64,000 nucleotides of DNA from Tenebrio molitor (Eukaryota > Arthropoda > Insecta > Coleoptera > Tenebrionidae): positions 8,494,001-8,558,000 of the forward strand of contig NC_091049.1 of NCBI RefSeq assembly GCF_963966145.1, in the 5' to 3' direction. Every line of letters starts with the position of its first letter. Position 1 is the first letter of the stretch. The position numbers and the translations under genes are program-made. The notes under the pieces are model-generated. The model was given only the letters and a program-made list of their open reading frames with translations. It made no database searches and was not told where the DNA came from. Of the stretch, positions 1-11,178 are shown one piece after another.

Positions 1-249
1 CGGTCGAACCATTCCATGCACGTCTCGTTGTTGCCAAAGGTGCATCTGGAAGACACGTTTTTCAATTAGCATCACCACTTTCAAACGAACAATTCCAAAA
101 AACTGGCAACATTTTTTTTGATAGATCTGACATCTCGAACTGTCAAACATTTTTTGACAGATTTGACATCTTGATTTGTCACTTTGACATGTTCAGTCGA
201 GACCGACTATAGAACCAATCGGGAAGTGTCGCACCAGGATTGGCGACCG

Positions 250-361
250 CAAAGCCAGTCGATTAATAAAGTACCGACACGATTTGACGTTTATATAAAA
301 GGCAACCGTAACGATTTTTTCGCTACAAGAGGCGCTGATATCGCTATTTTGACTGGCTTTG
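250..361 (+). mobile_element. 112-bp mini-MITE, copy 1
   Basis: This short repeat begins CAAAGCCAGTC and ends GACTGGCTTTG, so it has 11-bp terminal inverted repeats of its own. A second copy, nearly identical in reverse orientation, lies at 455-566, so the pair forms a large hairpin with a 93-base AT-rich spacer rich in TAATAATTAG. No coding capacity is visible; short ORFs on both strands here are by-products of the inverted copies. Confidence 0.75.
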
Positions 362-454
362 GTGAACATTTGTTCACCAAAGTCCATGGATTTATCAGTA
401 ATAATTAGTAATTTATTAGTAATAATTAGTAATTCATTACTAATAAATCCATGC

Positions 455-566
455 CAAAGCCAGTCAAAATAGCGATATCAGCGCCTCTTGTAGCGAAAAA
501 ATCGTTACGGTTGCCTTTTATGTAAACGTCAAATCGTGTCGCTACTTTATTAATCGACTGGCTTTG
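455..566 (-). mobile_element. 112-bp mini-MITE, copy 2 (inverted)
   Basis: Reverse-complement copy of the element at 250-361, differing at only a few bases (for example TTTATG versus TTTATA in the middle). It has the same CAAAGCCAGTC ends. The head-to-head arrangement could come from two insertions or from one inverted duplication. Confidence 0.75.
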
Positions 567-2360
567 GGCGACCGTACTAAACTCCTTTTCAATGAAATTG
601 GCATAAGAGCAGGCCATGACCATGTAAACAGCGCTTTAGATGTGAAAGGTACTTGACACAAAAAGTAACTAGATTTGTCAGTTTTGTCACCCTCTTTTAC
701 TGTCAAAATAGTAAATGAAATTTGTAAATTTATTTTTCAGATTTCTACTATGAATTTGCCGCTTTGTTCAACATATTTAAATGCGATTTAAACAAATGTC
801 ATTTTAACTGTCAACATTGACAATAATTTACTGACATGCAGTACTAAAAATAAAGAAATACAAAAACACTGCAAGCAGGCTATACACATGGCTGCCAACA
901 GAAATTTGAATTTCCATAGCCACCCTTATGCCAATTCAATTGAAATGAAGTTTAATTCGCAGTTCAGCCGCTGGCGCTGTCATCACAAAGATGCACTTGC
1001 AGCTTCGAACAACCAGAAACGATTCGAAGTTTTTTTTTTGCCTTATCATTTGTGTCTTTCCAGACGTGCAAGTCATATGATCGCGTAACGTTTTCTCATT
1101 TTTTTTTCCGTCAAAGTAACAAAAAAATCTCCTTATTTATTGTACAGTGTGGAACAAAATGGTTTTCATCTAGTTTGCTTTGGAATTTTTGCACATGTAA
1201 ATATTCCTGCACCGCTCTACTTTTTTTTTTTTTTGAAGTGCCTAACTATTAGTTCTGTCAATAAATGTCATTAATCGAATTGACAATTGTTACAATTTAC
1301 AAAATTGAATTAACAAACGTTGGTGGCCACTTTCAACACTAGCTGTGACTTGCTTTTGTTAGCTCCTTTTTAATTTCAATCTTAACTTTGCATTCATATC
1401 ATCCCTTCGCAATAAATCACATTTGGAATTTGGATATATTATCTATTCACTTTGATTGTGATCGCAACGAAAAAAATAGTAGGCGCTGTTTAGCTGTGTG
1501 CTGCATACGTTTTACACTAAATATTTATGTGGTGTGAACATGATGTGAAAATGTCAGAATTGTCAAAATTTGACAATGGTAGTAGTAAAGCAATGATTTC
1601 AATGTATTTATCAAAATTAATAACGGAAATCAATATTTGAAGTAGGAGAAACTTAAAACGTTTTTCTGATTCTGTGATCACATCTGTTGAAAAGTGAGGT
1701 TATATCCAGGTAGGTACAGATCATTCAATGTCAAAACTTCAAAATCACCTCATGCAATTCTCAATATAAATGAAGAACGAAGGAAATGTTCATTTGTAAG
1801 TAAGACAAACACGAAAAATGTCTGGGGATTACTAAAGGTAGTCAGACCTTTCAATTAATTGCATTAATACAAATATTTTCAGATAAAAACTAATCAGACA
1901 GAAAAAACATGAAGTTTAAAAAAATGTTTTATAGGTAGGAGATTAAAAGACAGAAGGCATCAAACTACAGCACTTAGTAGCCAAAATGTACAACAAAAAA
2001 GCACAAATAGAGTTAACTTTATTGGTGATGTTCGTCTTTGTGAGTTGTTTTCCGTTGGTTTCAATAAAATGTTTCGAAACAAGTTAATATTAACCCTTTG
2101 GTCTCTACTTTGAGAAGACGATGTGGTATTTCCTTTTTGAATTCTGAAATTTCGTACCAACACTCAATTTTATAGATATGCGCACAAAGTCTACATCGAA
2201 AAACGTTTGCGCAAGTCGTTCTCCGTTCTGTCTTCTGTGAGCGTGACGTTTCTGCCACAATGGCGCCTCCGAGAGTTGCCAATCTAAAATTCCCTATCAA
2301 TAACCTAACAACTATTATATTTTGAGGTTAGGCCTTTTTTTTTTGTAATGCAAAGGTAAC
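567..2360. other. AT-rich non-coding DNA
   Basis: No gene recognised. The stretch is AT-rich with homopolymer T runs and many scattered TGTCA/TGACA words. It lies inside the presumed first coding intron of the myotubularin-related gene on the minus strand. Confidence 0.5.
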
Positions 2361-2691
2361 TACAGGGTTATTCTAAATTATTGTAGTCGAAGTAGGCGTA
2401 AAAACTGAATGTAAAATTTATGGTTGCCGCCCCACATAAAAAAATTATCAAAATGATGTGTTAAATTGGGTGCAAAACAACTCAATATTTTTAAAATTGA
2501 TTGTAGAACAACTCAATATTTCTGGATTCAATCGTTAATTTAACAAAAATAAATAAAATCTTCATCACCGCACTTTTCACCTAAAAAATGACAGTGACAG
2601 CGACACAACTGATAGTTCACATGAAAGCGGCAAAAACGTAATAACATGGGCATGGCCTACTTTGACTACAATCATTTAGAATAACCCTGTA
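2361..2691. mobile_element. MITE with TACAGGGTTATTC termini
   Basis: Starts TACAGGGTTATTCTAAAT and ends with its reverse complement. Inner similarity (TTGTAGTCGAAGTAGGC versus GGCCTACTTTGACTACAA) gives inverted repeats of about 40 bp. TA at each end fits the TA target duplication of the Tc1/mariner superfamily. It has no ORF and is 331 bp long. Confidence 0.8.
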
Positions 2692-2694
2692 TAT

Positions 2695-2938
2695 GCCATT
2701 CACGATTGTTTTAAACACGCAGAAGGCGGCGATATTTTTTTGTTAGATTGGCGTCAGGTCCTGTCATATGATGTTTCGTTATTAAATATTCGTCTTGTTG
2801 TCAATTCCCTAATTGATTTAGTGCAATTCAATTATAACCTAAAATAGATTTATTATGCCAAATCACAATATTGCCAACTAAAATGTCAGATTTTCATAGA
2901 CAGTCCGAATTTGAAACAATCGTGAACGGCTTATAGAT
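2695..2938. mobile_element. MITE, family shared with 49432-50900
   Basis: Terminal inverted repeats contain CACGATTGTTT on the left and AAACAATCGTG on the right. The interior (GGCGTCAGGTCCTGTCATAT and ATTCGTCTTGTTGTCAA) recurs almost unchanged at 49432-49564, and its right half recurs at 50804-50900. That second copy is split by two later MITEs, so this copy shows the uninterrupted form. Confidence 0.75.
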
Positions 2939-3808
2939 GAAAATAATTTTATTCCACACTGCATTTACTTAACGATAATTGTTTTCGATAAGATACGCTG
3001 TTTGCATCAAATAAATAATTCTCTCCGTCGTGCATTTTACGAATTATCTACAAGACAATTGTCATTGTTTGTTTACCACTTGTTGTTATCTGTCGAAACG
3101 TGTTTCTTCAAATCTGTCACGTTTTTGCGTCGCGACTCTCAAAACAACCTCATCGATAACAGATTTGGCCGGTCGCAAATCGAAAAATTTCCATGAATAT
3201 CTGACCATCTGGTCAAACCCCACGACTTTTCGTCCTCACTCGGTGTAACAAAAAGAAACTAGTTTGTCGCCTTGCATCAACGACGAAAACACGAAATTCC
3301 TTTGTCGACAATAACAACTGACAACCGCCGTTATCAATCATTATTATTATCATCTTTGGTGGTCAATCGACATTAGTGTTGTTGTTTTGTTATTTATCGG
3401 CGCTATTTTTTACGACAAATCTTATCGCCAATTGTTATCGTACAAACTGAAAATGCAAGACTTCGTTGAAAAATTTCCACTTCGACTCGAATCACTTTTC
3501 CGATTCACCCGGTACACTCCTGTCGAGCGGGAAAGGTGACGGCGAATTAATTACACCGAAGGTTAGCCGGTCTGCAAGTTATTTTCTTTTTTCCAATCCG
3601 TCTTCCTCGTTGTCGACGGTCGCGTTAAATACCAACGAAACGTCGAACCGGAACATCCGACGACCGTAAAAAATTCGAAATGAGAAGAGGATGGGCGGAG
3701 CGTCGATTTGCACGGCGACCATACGGCGTCCGCACCACGTGATGTCCACTTCTCGTTTCCGCATCGAAATCGATTCGATTTGAGGGACAAAACAAAACTC
3801 CTCATTAC

Positions 3809-4095
3809 CGATAGGTCCTGGCGTCCTTGCAGGCGATATGTAGATAGAACAGATCCCGATGTTCCACCAGTTCGACCAGTCCTAAGGGTAGGTGATGGTG
3901 ATTGTCGCCGTTTTGGAGATAAAGACGGTAATTGCTGAGTACTACGAGGCCGTCGACGGTCTTCCCGTGGTGGCAGACCGCCTCCCCCGTTAACAGCTTG
4001 AAGGGCAGTTCCAGGGGCGTGTCGCAACTGGGCAGTTGGTACATCTGGATCGGCAGGACGTGGCATATGGAGTTTGGCTGATCGGTCGTGTCCAT
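3809..4095 (-). CDS. Myotubularin-related phosphatase (MTMR3/4 type), first coding exon, partial
   Basis: The exon encodes 95 residues plus two bases of the next codon. The segment VVLSNYRLYLQNGDN through LVEHRDLFYLHIACKDART matches the PH-GRAM domain that opens MTMR3/MTMR4 lipid phosphatases. That family dephosphorylates the 3-position of PI3P and PI(3,5)P2 on endosomal membranes. On the minus strand the exon is preceded by a good acceptor (TTTCTTTCAG ending at 4099) and ends TATCG before GTAATG at 3808. ATG at 4095 was chosen because it is the first start after the acceptor, so at least one non-coding 5' exon should lie upstream. The catalytic CX5R domain and any FYVE finger are not in the window, and no following exon was found down to base 1, so the next intron exceeds 3.8 kb. 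MTMR3 and MTMR4 orthology cannot be separated from one exon. Confidence 0.8.
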
Positions 4096-4099
4096 ACTC

Positions 4100-7077
4100 T
4101 GAAAGAAAAAAAAATGCATCAGGAAGTGAACCACGACGAAAACTGGGGTGGTGGGAATTTTGCAATCTTGTTAAAAATAAAGTCACGTGGCACCTTGAAA
4201 TGAAGCAATAAAAAAGTACCAAGATGAACTTGATACATTTTCAGAAGAACAACGAAAGCTGCAGTTATTTCTAATTACAGATAGAAAATAAATTAATGAA
4301 AACAATTTTTTATTGTAGTTAATTATTAGCAATCACAAGTAATTAATTACGAACTGACTTGTATTATTTTCGATCATAAGTGAGTCGCAAAAAAGTTGTT
4401 TGCGCTGACACAGTTGAAATGTTACAAAAGAATTTTTGGACTAAAGCACAAAGGAGAACTTGTGGTGAAATTACTTGTCAAGTAACTTAGAAATTATACC
4501 GAATTAAAAATTAGAATTAATTAATTAATTTTTGTATTGTAAACCAAAAATGTTATGTACCTACTAAGTTGATTAATTATAATTAAGAACATGTCCAATT
4601 AGGAGTAAGTAATTAGAAAGAGGATTACAGAAGTAATAAATTTTAAGTAATCAGAAATTTTAATTTCCGAGAAATCAAAATTCCTGATTGTTAACAGATG
4701 TTGCCAGTTTGAGCGAAAACTTGTTCCACTCTGTATATAACGAATAAAAAATTCCAAAAATCTTTCTTAACGCACGTAAACTCCAAAATTGTCACGGGAC
4801 GAAATTAAAAAAAAAGTTTTCTTTTTACCTTATTTTATTTTTATATTTATTTGCCTTTTTCCAAAATTGTCCAAAAACGAAATTTTCAATGACATCACCT
4901 CTAAGATACACAAAATTTTCCTCCACTCGTACCAACATCCCTACAACAAAACAACCCCCGCGGTTAAAATCCAAACACGCCGCCCCCGCTCTTTACCTCG
5001 TATCGTCTCCGAGGGGCGCTTCTCGCTGGTGATTTTTTTAATTACAAAACCGAAATGACATTCCCCACGTCAGAATTGACCGTCTGTCAATCTCGCGTTT
5101 TTAGGTTAGAACAATAAAGTTGCCATGACTCGGGACATTCTTTATTGATCACACACATTTCAGGGAAGGTGATTAAAAATGTGCGCGAACAACGCGACAA
5201 TTGCGTTGTGTAACCATTTACGGAGCAATTAAATAAAAATAAAAAAATCTACTGGAACACCGCAAGGAGCCCACCTCGATCCAACACTCTTCGACGGATC
5301 GATCGGCGACGCACTCACTCGACAAATCAAACGAAAAATTTTCTATTTTTGGTCAACATCGTAGATAATCGTGTTTGTTCAGTGATGAGTTCGAATTCTG
5401 GATGATAATTTATCTGTTCGAGTCACGTTTTTGACGGTCGATTGTTCGACAAAAAAAAAGATTTTTGTTTGTCCAAGTCTTACCTAACTTTGGCTGACCC
5501 GATTTTGCGCCACTATCTCGTCTACCATAAATTAATAATGTGTGACGGGGTAACCGTAAAAGTGACTAACAGGTAGTGGAAAGAGGAGACGTAGAAAGTT
5601 ATTTTCTGACTAAAAATTAGCCGAAAATTATGCAACATTTTGCTAATTGGAATTGCTGATTTGTATTAAATACAAACGGGTGAAAAGCGGTGAAGTTGGT
5701 ATTAAGTAATGATTTGTTGTCATTGTAGAGAATCGTGAAATTGAATAAATCAGTTTAATTGGGCAGCAAAACAGCATTTCTAAATTATTAGTTATTCCTA
5801 ATTCTTACAGCCTAACCAACCACGAGTTATTGTAGCGCAAAACTTTTAAAAACACATCTTGCTGCTCATTTTTTGGAATTTGGTGGTCTGCTTTTGTCTA
5901 TTTTTTTCATTAAGCCTCGACACCATTTCTTCAATCCTTGATCATTTTTATTGCACGGAGTCCTTTTCCTAGATATATTTTTTCATCGCTTTTACGATGG
6001 AATACTTCAAATAAAAGGTCCCATGAACTCCAGCCAAGATTTCTCGAGCCAATGACAAAACGACGACGTCGAGAAAAACATCCGCACTGAGGATTTATAC
6101 TCTTCTTATAATTTTGTATTTTTCTGACTTCCTTCTTAAGTTCTTTTATTGCATGCATTTGTGTTTCTCAAAATAATACTGCCTCACTTCTTTCTTGGTG
6201 CTTTTAACAGTTTCTCAGTCAGTCTTATGTCGACTTTTTTCCCTTTCTTTTACTGGAAAATCTACGTTCATTTTTTTTTTTTTTAATTAATTTGTTATTC
6301 TTTTGTCATAATTTACTCCTTATGTTTCATTTGAAGGTATTATTTGTTTAATGTTCTTTCTTTCTTTCTGATTTTACTGTCCTGTTGTTTCTTTTTAAAT
6401 ATGTAATTATTTTATACACGCCTTTTCTGGTCTTCATAATTTCCTTTTTTTTTTCCACTTTCTGCAAACAGCTCCTTAAACACCAAAGCATTCATTTTGA
6501 CCCTTTCTTCTTTATCTCTTACTCTTCATGCATCTTAGTACTTATCTTTTTACTGTTGCTCATACACTGAAGGTATAGTATATTTATTATTTTTTGTAAT
6601 ATGCCCACGTCAATTTAATTTTTCTTTAGACCTTATTTTCGAATTTTCTTTTTTCAATTATTTCCTTTCCATTCACTCTCACTCTTTCAACTTTGCTCTC
6701 AGTTAAATCATCTTAAATTCAGCTCTTTTCAATAATTCCCTGTTATTTCACAACTCTGTTTCTTCAGTAAATTTTTATTATCCTTTACTGTGTACATTTT
6801 TTCTTTTTTCTTTTCATTCTTCACCTGTTCATCTTCTTACAATTTTGTAACACCATCTCAAACTCCACTAACACGTCATCTTCCTTCTATCCTTTCAAAT
6901 TTCCATACAACACTTTTAATTTTTATTTCTTTATCATAAGTCATAACTTATCCATCGAGTCCTTTGCAATCCCGTTCTCATCTCCACGTTTTACTATTTT
7001 ACTTCTACATCATTTCCCTTTTACTTTGACCCCTTCTTTCTATCCTGTACTTTGAATTAGTTATTTTCATATGAGTA
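4100..7077. other. Non-coding; 5860-7050 is pyrimidine-rich
   Basis: No exon is supported. From about 5860 to 7050 the plus strand is strongly C/T-biased with TTTCTTT-like runs. This probably lies in the 5' intron of the MTMR3/4-like gene. Confidence 0.4.
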
Positions 7078-7177
7078 GCGCTGTCAGATCACGTTTCAGG
7101 TATGAGGCCGAAATTTGAAGCACGAGGCGTCAGCCAAGTGCTCCAAAACAGGCCGAATACTTGAAAACTGACAGCGC
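7078..7177. repeat. Long palindrome with CGAG-type core (member H)
   Basis: The ends are GCGCTGTCAG and CTGACAGCGC, and the imperfect arms continue inward through GTTTCAGGTAT/ATACTTGAAAAC and GAAGCAC/GTGCTCC. The centre is CGAGGCGTCAGCCAAG at 7123-7138, close to the centre of the palindrome at 51814 (CGAGGGCGTTAGCCCGAG). About 100 bp downstream (7281-7347) is a looser inverted repeat, ATATAACCGGGAAA / TTTCCCCGTTACATAT, that may be its tail. Confidence 0.65.
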
Positions 7178-7347
7178 ACGAATATTGAATAACATTTTTC
7201 GTGGTTCGTTTAGGAAAAGTCTTAAAAAACATTAATTTATTGTAAATTTTGAAGTTATCTTTGACAGATGTCAAGTTAGATATATAACCGGGAAAGTTTA
7301 TATATTTAGTTATATACCATTTTCCCCGTTACATATCCCAGGAAACG

Positions 7348-8138
7348 AACACGAAAATACATTTCCATGTTTCTTCTTTCTCAGTTGTCCAAATTTTCTT
7401 TTACAAAATACCGCTTTTATTTTCATTCGATCTTCATAATTTATTAATTCACTATCTCATTTGTTTTGGCTTTTAGGAAACAACATTTTGGAAATTGCAT
7501 TTTTTTTTTCTTGGATCCTCCTTACCCGGTCGCATTGCTTCTCACAAAAACTGCACTATTTTGTATTCTGCAATAAAAATAAATAAAAAATCAAGACGAC
7601 AATCTTCTCTTGGAAAAACCTTAAATCGATCACTATTCGTTTCGTCACTAAACCTTAATCACTACTGGGTATCGAACCATCAAAACGAAAAGTACACACC
7701 ACGTGGAATTCAGCCCAACTAGTTACTACGTAAATCGACGGACCGCCCACGTACTTCTCGATTTCAACATACTCTACATTTTTTACGATTCTCGTCCAGA
7801 TGTAAAACTTTTCTCCTTTGTTTCCATTCCATTTTCCAAATCCATTTTGTTCATTTTTACTCCGACTTTCCTGCACCGCTCTGCGACAAATCTTGACCTA
7901 TCTTCATTTCTAATTTGTTTTCATTCTTTTTTCATAATTACTCCATGGTGAATCTCATTCATTTTCTCTCTTTTCTCGAGACATCATTCTCGCAACTGCA
8001 GTTTGTACACCTCTTCACCCACTTTCTAACCACTCGAAGTCACTTTGTCAACGAAAAAACGGCACAATTTCTTGCTTTTCCAACATTTCACACTCAATTC
8101 TTATTTTGATGATGAAATAAAAACACAAAAAAACTCAC
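7348..8138. other. AT-rich non-coding DNA
   Basis: No gene, repeat end or RNA recognised; short ORFs here have no recognisable content. Confidence 0.4.
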
Positions 8139-8230
8139 CGCTTCAGAGACGCAATTCGGTGGAGTCCATTGCGACAATTTTCGAAAACTTGACGAGAACC
8201 AATCGAACAACGACCACTTAGGTGTTTAGA
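8139..8230 (-). other. Possible non-coding 5' exon of the MTMR3/4-like gene
   Basis: On the minus strand this stretch ends TCTGAAGCG before a strong donor, GTGAGTTTTTTTG (8138 downward). The coding exon at 3809-4098 starts at an acceptor and so needs an upstream donor. This is the best one I noticed, and it sits beside the GC-richer block that may be a promoter. The 5' limit is arbitrary and no transcript evidence is available. Confidence 0.25.
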
Positions 8231-8559
8231 TAAAATTAAGGATCTCGTGTGATTTCACTTATTGCAATTATTTATTTAACATTTCGATTTAACTGTCGTG
8301 TCAATATTTACAAATATAAACAGACACAACGCAAATAAACAAGCCGGGACCCTACACAAGCTTTTTAGCGGTGATCAAGCCCTCGAATGAAGCTCTGACT
8401 CGCAGAGGACTAAAATTCGTTCAATTAAATCTCAAATTCATTGTCGATTTGAGTAACGCTCATTAACTCGGACATAATAATTTTTAAAAAACGGCCGATT
8501 TGTTGCAAGTTGCTCGTTCGTTCGTCCCAATTATTCGATGCACGGATTTATTCATGGCC

Positions 8560-9677
8560 ATCAATAAATTAACAATCTCTTAATTATTACATCTTCATTA
8601 AAAATAGACCAATTAAGAGGACCTTGGGTGCATAGACCCTCAGCGACGGCGAGTTTTTAGCAAACGGTTTGTTCTGTACCCGCCCCCGCTGTGGGGGCGG
8701 TCCTCCACACGGGCGAGCTTTTTCGGAAAATGTGTCAACGCGGCCTGCTTGCACGCTTTGATTATTGTCAAATTGGTGGCATTGAGCGTGTTTACGGTGC
8801 AGTCTGGCAAGCGCCCAACCAACTCCGGGTAGAAAATAAAGAAACTGTCTTATCATTGTGCGGCCCACACGGGGCTCAGGTGAAAATGGGGCCTCGTGAC
8901 TTCGTTTCGGCGACAACGCAAGTTGTTATTGATTGGGGCAATTACACAAATAAGAGCATCGTTAAATGGATGGAAATGGAAGAAAGCGCTCGCACAAACA
9001 GATTAGCTTGTTTGATGTTTATTACTGGAGGATTAGCGAAGGCGCCGTGGTCGGTCTCGTCGTCCCGCAAGGGGGCACCAGGAGTCACCATTTCTGAAGT
9101 GGAAGTCTGTGAGGGCGCAGGGACGCCTCCGGGTCTTCTGGTGGGACACTTAAGGTAAAACTGGCGAAAATCCGGACATTGTGAAATGTCAAATGCAGGT
9201 GAAAATCGCAACTGTGCACCAATGTAAACTGTACTCACTGCATGGGATCCGTCGGCCTGGCAACCTTCACTCGTCCCACGACATACCACTGATTACGAGA
9301 TAACAACAGATAACCCAAAGTGTAAATAAATATGCCACCCTTTCGGTTCGCAAATGATAACACTGGACAACGTCCTTGTGACAATCAAAATGGCGGCCGT
9401 GACGTAAAAATCGGGTCACATTACGCCGCCAGCGCCATCTGCGCCGCAAGCCGCCCGATTCGAATTCCGACCCCGGGGTGCGATCCCACCGGGGGCGGCG
9501 CCGACCCCGTGCACTTGCACCCAAAAATCCGCCGAATTTTGACCCCCATCTCGACTAATCACGCGGGTTTTCCGCAAATCACGCGTCCACGTAGATGGCG
9601 CTGCACGCCACTTTTGTTTTTTTCCATGTCCCCATGTCCGCACCGCGAACATTTGCGCGATTTCTGCCAAACTGTTT
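8560..9677. promoter_or_regulatory. GC- and CpG-richer block, possible shared promoter region
   Basis: Base composition shifts here from AT-rich to locally GC-rich with many CpGs (for example 8680-8720 and 9420-9520). The block lies between the minus-strand MTMR3/4-like gene and the plus-strand RRM/acidic gene, as a divergent promoter would. Long ORFs occur on both strands, but none resembles a protein I know, and GC-rich DNA produces such ORFs by chance. No core promoter motif was decisive. Confidence 0.3.
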
Positions 9678-10092
9678 ATGATGGGGTAAGTTTTCGTCAA
9701 CACCTGCCGCCCCCGTTCGGCGTGTCGCCCTCGAAAGACACGTCTGCGGTTTTTGTCTCTTTTTGGGATTTGAGGTTAGGATGGTTTTTTCAGCGTTGCA
9801 GATACGGACAAGGTGAAACTGTATTTGCGTTTGCCTGTGCGGATTGTTGACGAGCAGCAAGTGAGAGATTTGCACCCGGGAATCAGCAGCGTCACCCTAC
9901 CGAGACAGGTGAGTGTTGTGGTGTTGTCCGGATGGTGTCGTATAAGTGTCTGTGCAGAAATCTCGACGTTGGTGCATCGTCGAGGTCGACGCCAAGGCGG
10001 CCGTGAAGGAACTCAAAAAAGTGCAGGTCGACGGCAAGAAGATTTGCGTACGCCTCCAGAAGAAGAGCGACAGGGGGGCGTCGCGACAATAG
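9678..10092 (+). CDS. Small RRM-like protein, three exons
   Basis: Proposed exons are 9678-9685, 9794-9908 and 9958-10092, with GTAAGT/CAG and GTGAGT/CAG introns of 108 and 49 bp. Frame is kept across both junctions, giving 85 residues that start MMGVADTDKVKLYLRLPV. The order beta (VKLYLRLPV), helix (EQQVRDLH), beta (SSVTLPR), beta (RRWCIVEVD), helix (AKAAVKELKKV) and beta (KKICVRLQKK) is that of an RNA recognition motif, with the aromatic RNP positions poorly kept. The protein ends soon after the fold, so it would be a single-domain protein. The stop at 10090 is followed eight bases later by the ATG of a second ORF with its own intron, suggesting one bicistronic mRNA. The 8-nt first coding exon is the weakest part; a start in a longer upstream exon is possible. 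I do not recognise an ortholog. Confidence 0.6.
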
Positions 10093-10100
10093 GGGGAGGA

Positions 10101-10553
10101 ATGATGGGGGCGGGGGGGTTTATAAGGAATCCCGGATGGGAGATTCTGAGCGGGGACGATCTGATGGAGGACGAGTACGACAATGTTGTGGTTTTCACCG
10201 ACGGTCTCGACACGATTTGGACGGCCGAAGACGTAATGTTTCTTCCGCCGACTGACGAAGAAGCGGACGAGGAAGACAGTTTCGGTAAGTGATCAGTTTA
10301 AGAGCGTCAACAAGTGATCCAAATCGATCGTTTTAATTTGTAGGGGTAGGCGTGGTCGGGTTCGCAACGGTTGTACTAATGAAAATTGTTTGTAGATGAC
10401 GTCGATAACGAAGAAGACGACGATGATGACGACGACGACGATGATGATTACGTACCTTCAGGTTCTCTCGACGACGAAGATTTTGACATTTTCGACGACG
10501 ACAACGCTGTCGAGATGTCAGGAGATGAGTCGACACCGGAATTAAGTAATTAA
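10101..10553 (+). CDS. Acidic Asp/Glu-rich small protein, second ORF of a probable bicistronic gene
   Basis: Exons 10101-10284 and 10396-10553 are joined by a GTAAGT...TTTGTAG intron of 111 bp and encode 113 residues. The N-terminal half has a distinctive segment, NPGWEILSGDDLMEDEYD followed by VVVFTDGLDTIWTAEDVMF. The C-terminal half is a run of Asp and Glu ending DESTPELSN. It begins eight bases after the stop of the RRM-like ORF, in a different frame. No promoter or splice site that would give it a separate 5' end is evident, so it is probably translated from the same transcript. A poly(A) signal lies 65 bases after the stop. Acidic tails of this kind occur in histone- or RNP-binding proteins, but no function can be assigned. 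An alternative is that splicing fuses the two ORFs into one protein; I found no obvious in-frame donor and acceptor for this. Confidence 0.55.
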
Positions 10554-10617
10554 GTATAATTTCTGTTCTGTTTTTGTATTGTAAGAAGGGTCTGTGTTAA
10601 TTTCTTTTCGTTTAAAT

Positions 10618-10623
10618 AATAAA
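10618..10623 (+). terminator. Poly(A) signal AATAAA
   Basis: AATAAA lies 65 bases after the stop of the acidic ORF and is followed by T-rich DNA, giving a plausible 3' end for the bicistronic plus-strand gene. It faces the 3' end of the minus-strand gene that stops at 11179. Confidence 0.6.
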
Positions 10624-11178
10624 TATATTTTTCGCGTTGAAGACTACCCCGAGAGTGTTTGACGTAAAGTAGAATATGACACGATTTATTTAAGTGTTTA
10701 TTATTAATCTTTTAAGCCAAATATAACAAAATAAAGAACTTTTAACAATTTTTGCCATGTATTAACAATTGAATAAATGATAATGTCCTAAGCTACATAT
10801 AAAAAAGGTCACACAGAGATGTCAAAGTATTGTCCCCTCAAAATGCATTATAATATAATTATTATGTCATTTTTTTTCGTTATAATTACAACCACACCTA
10901 CAGTGTATGATACACTCATTATCTACATGAAAAGAAAACACCGTGTATTGTGAGGCTACAGTATAAAACGCAGTCAGAGATGATACGGGGTGGCTCGTTA
11001 AAACTCCAGTCCAGACCCAAGCGCCCTCTAGATTAGAAATTAGGCATAGTAGAAGAGTCACCCGGTACGTGGCGGAGAACCGAAGGACACACAAACATCA
11101 TCTAACTAAATGGGAAAAGGCGTACAGAAGCGACGAATTTTTTTGTTGTTTTATGTATACTGTGTGTTGTGCTGAAGC

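Noticed and set aside
3563..4222. A 219-codon minus-strand ORF over the MTMR3/4-like exon
   Set aside because: It is in a different frame from the conserved PH-GRAM sequence and ignores the clear splice sites.
8587..9289. Overlapping ORFs of 109-155 codons on both strands
   Set aside because: They occur in a GC-rich block, carry no recognisable motif and overlap each other on opposite strands; chance open frames are expected there.
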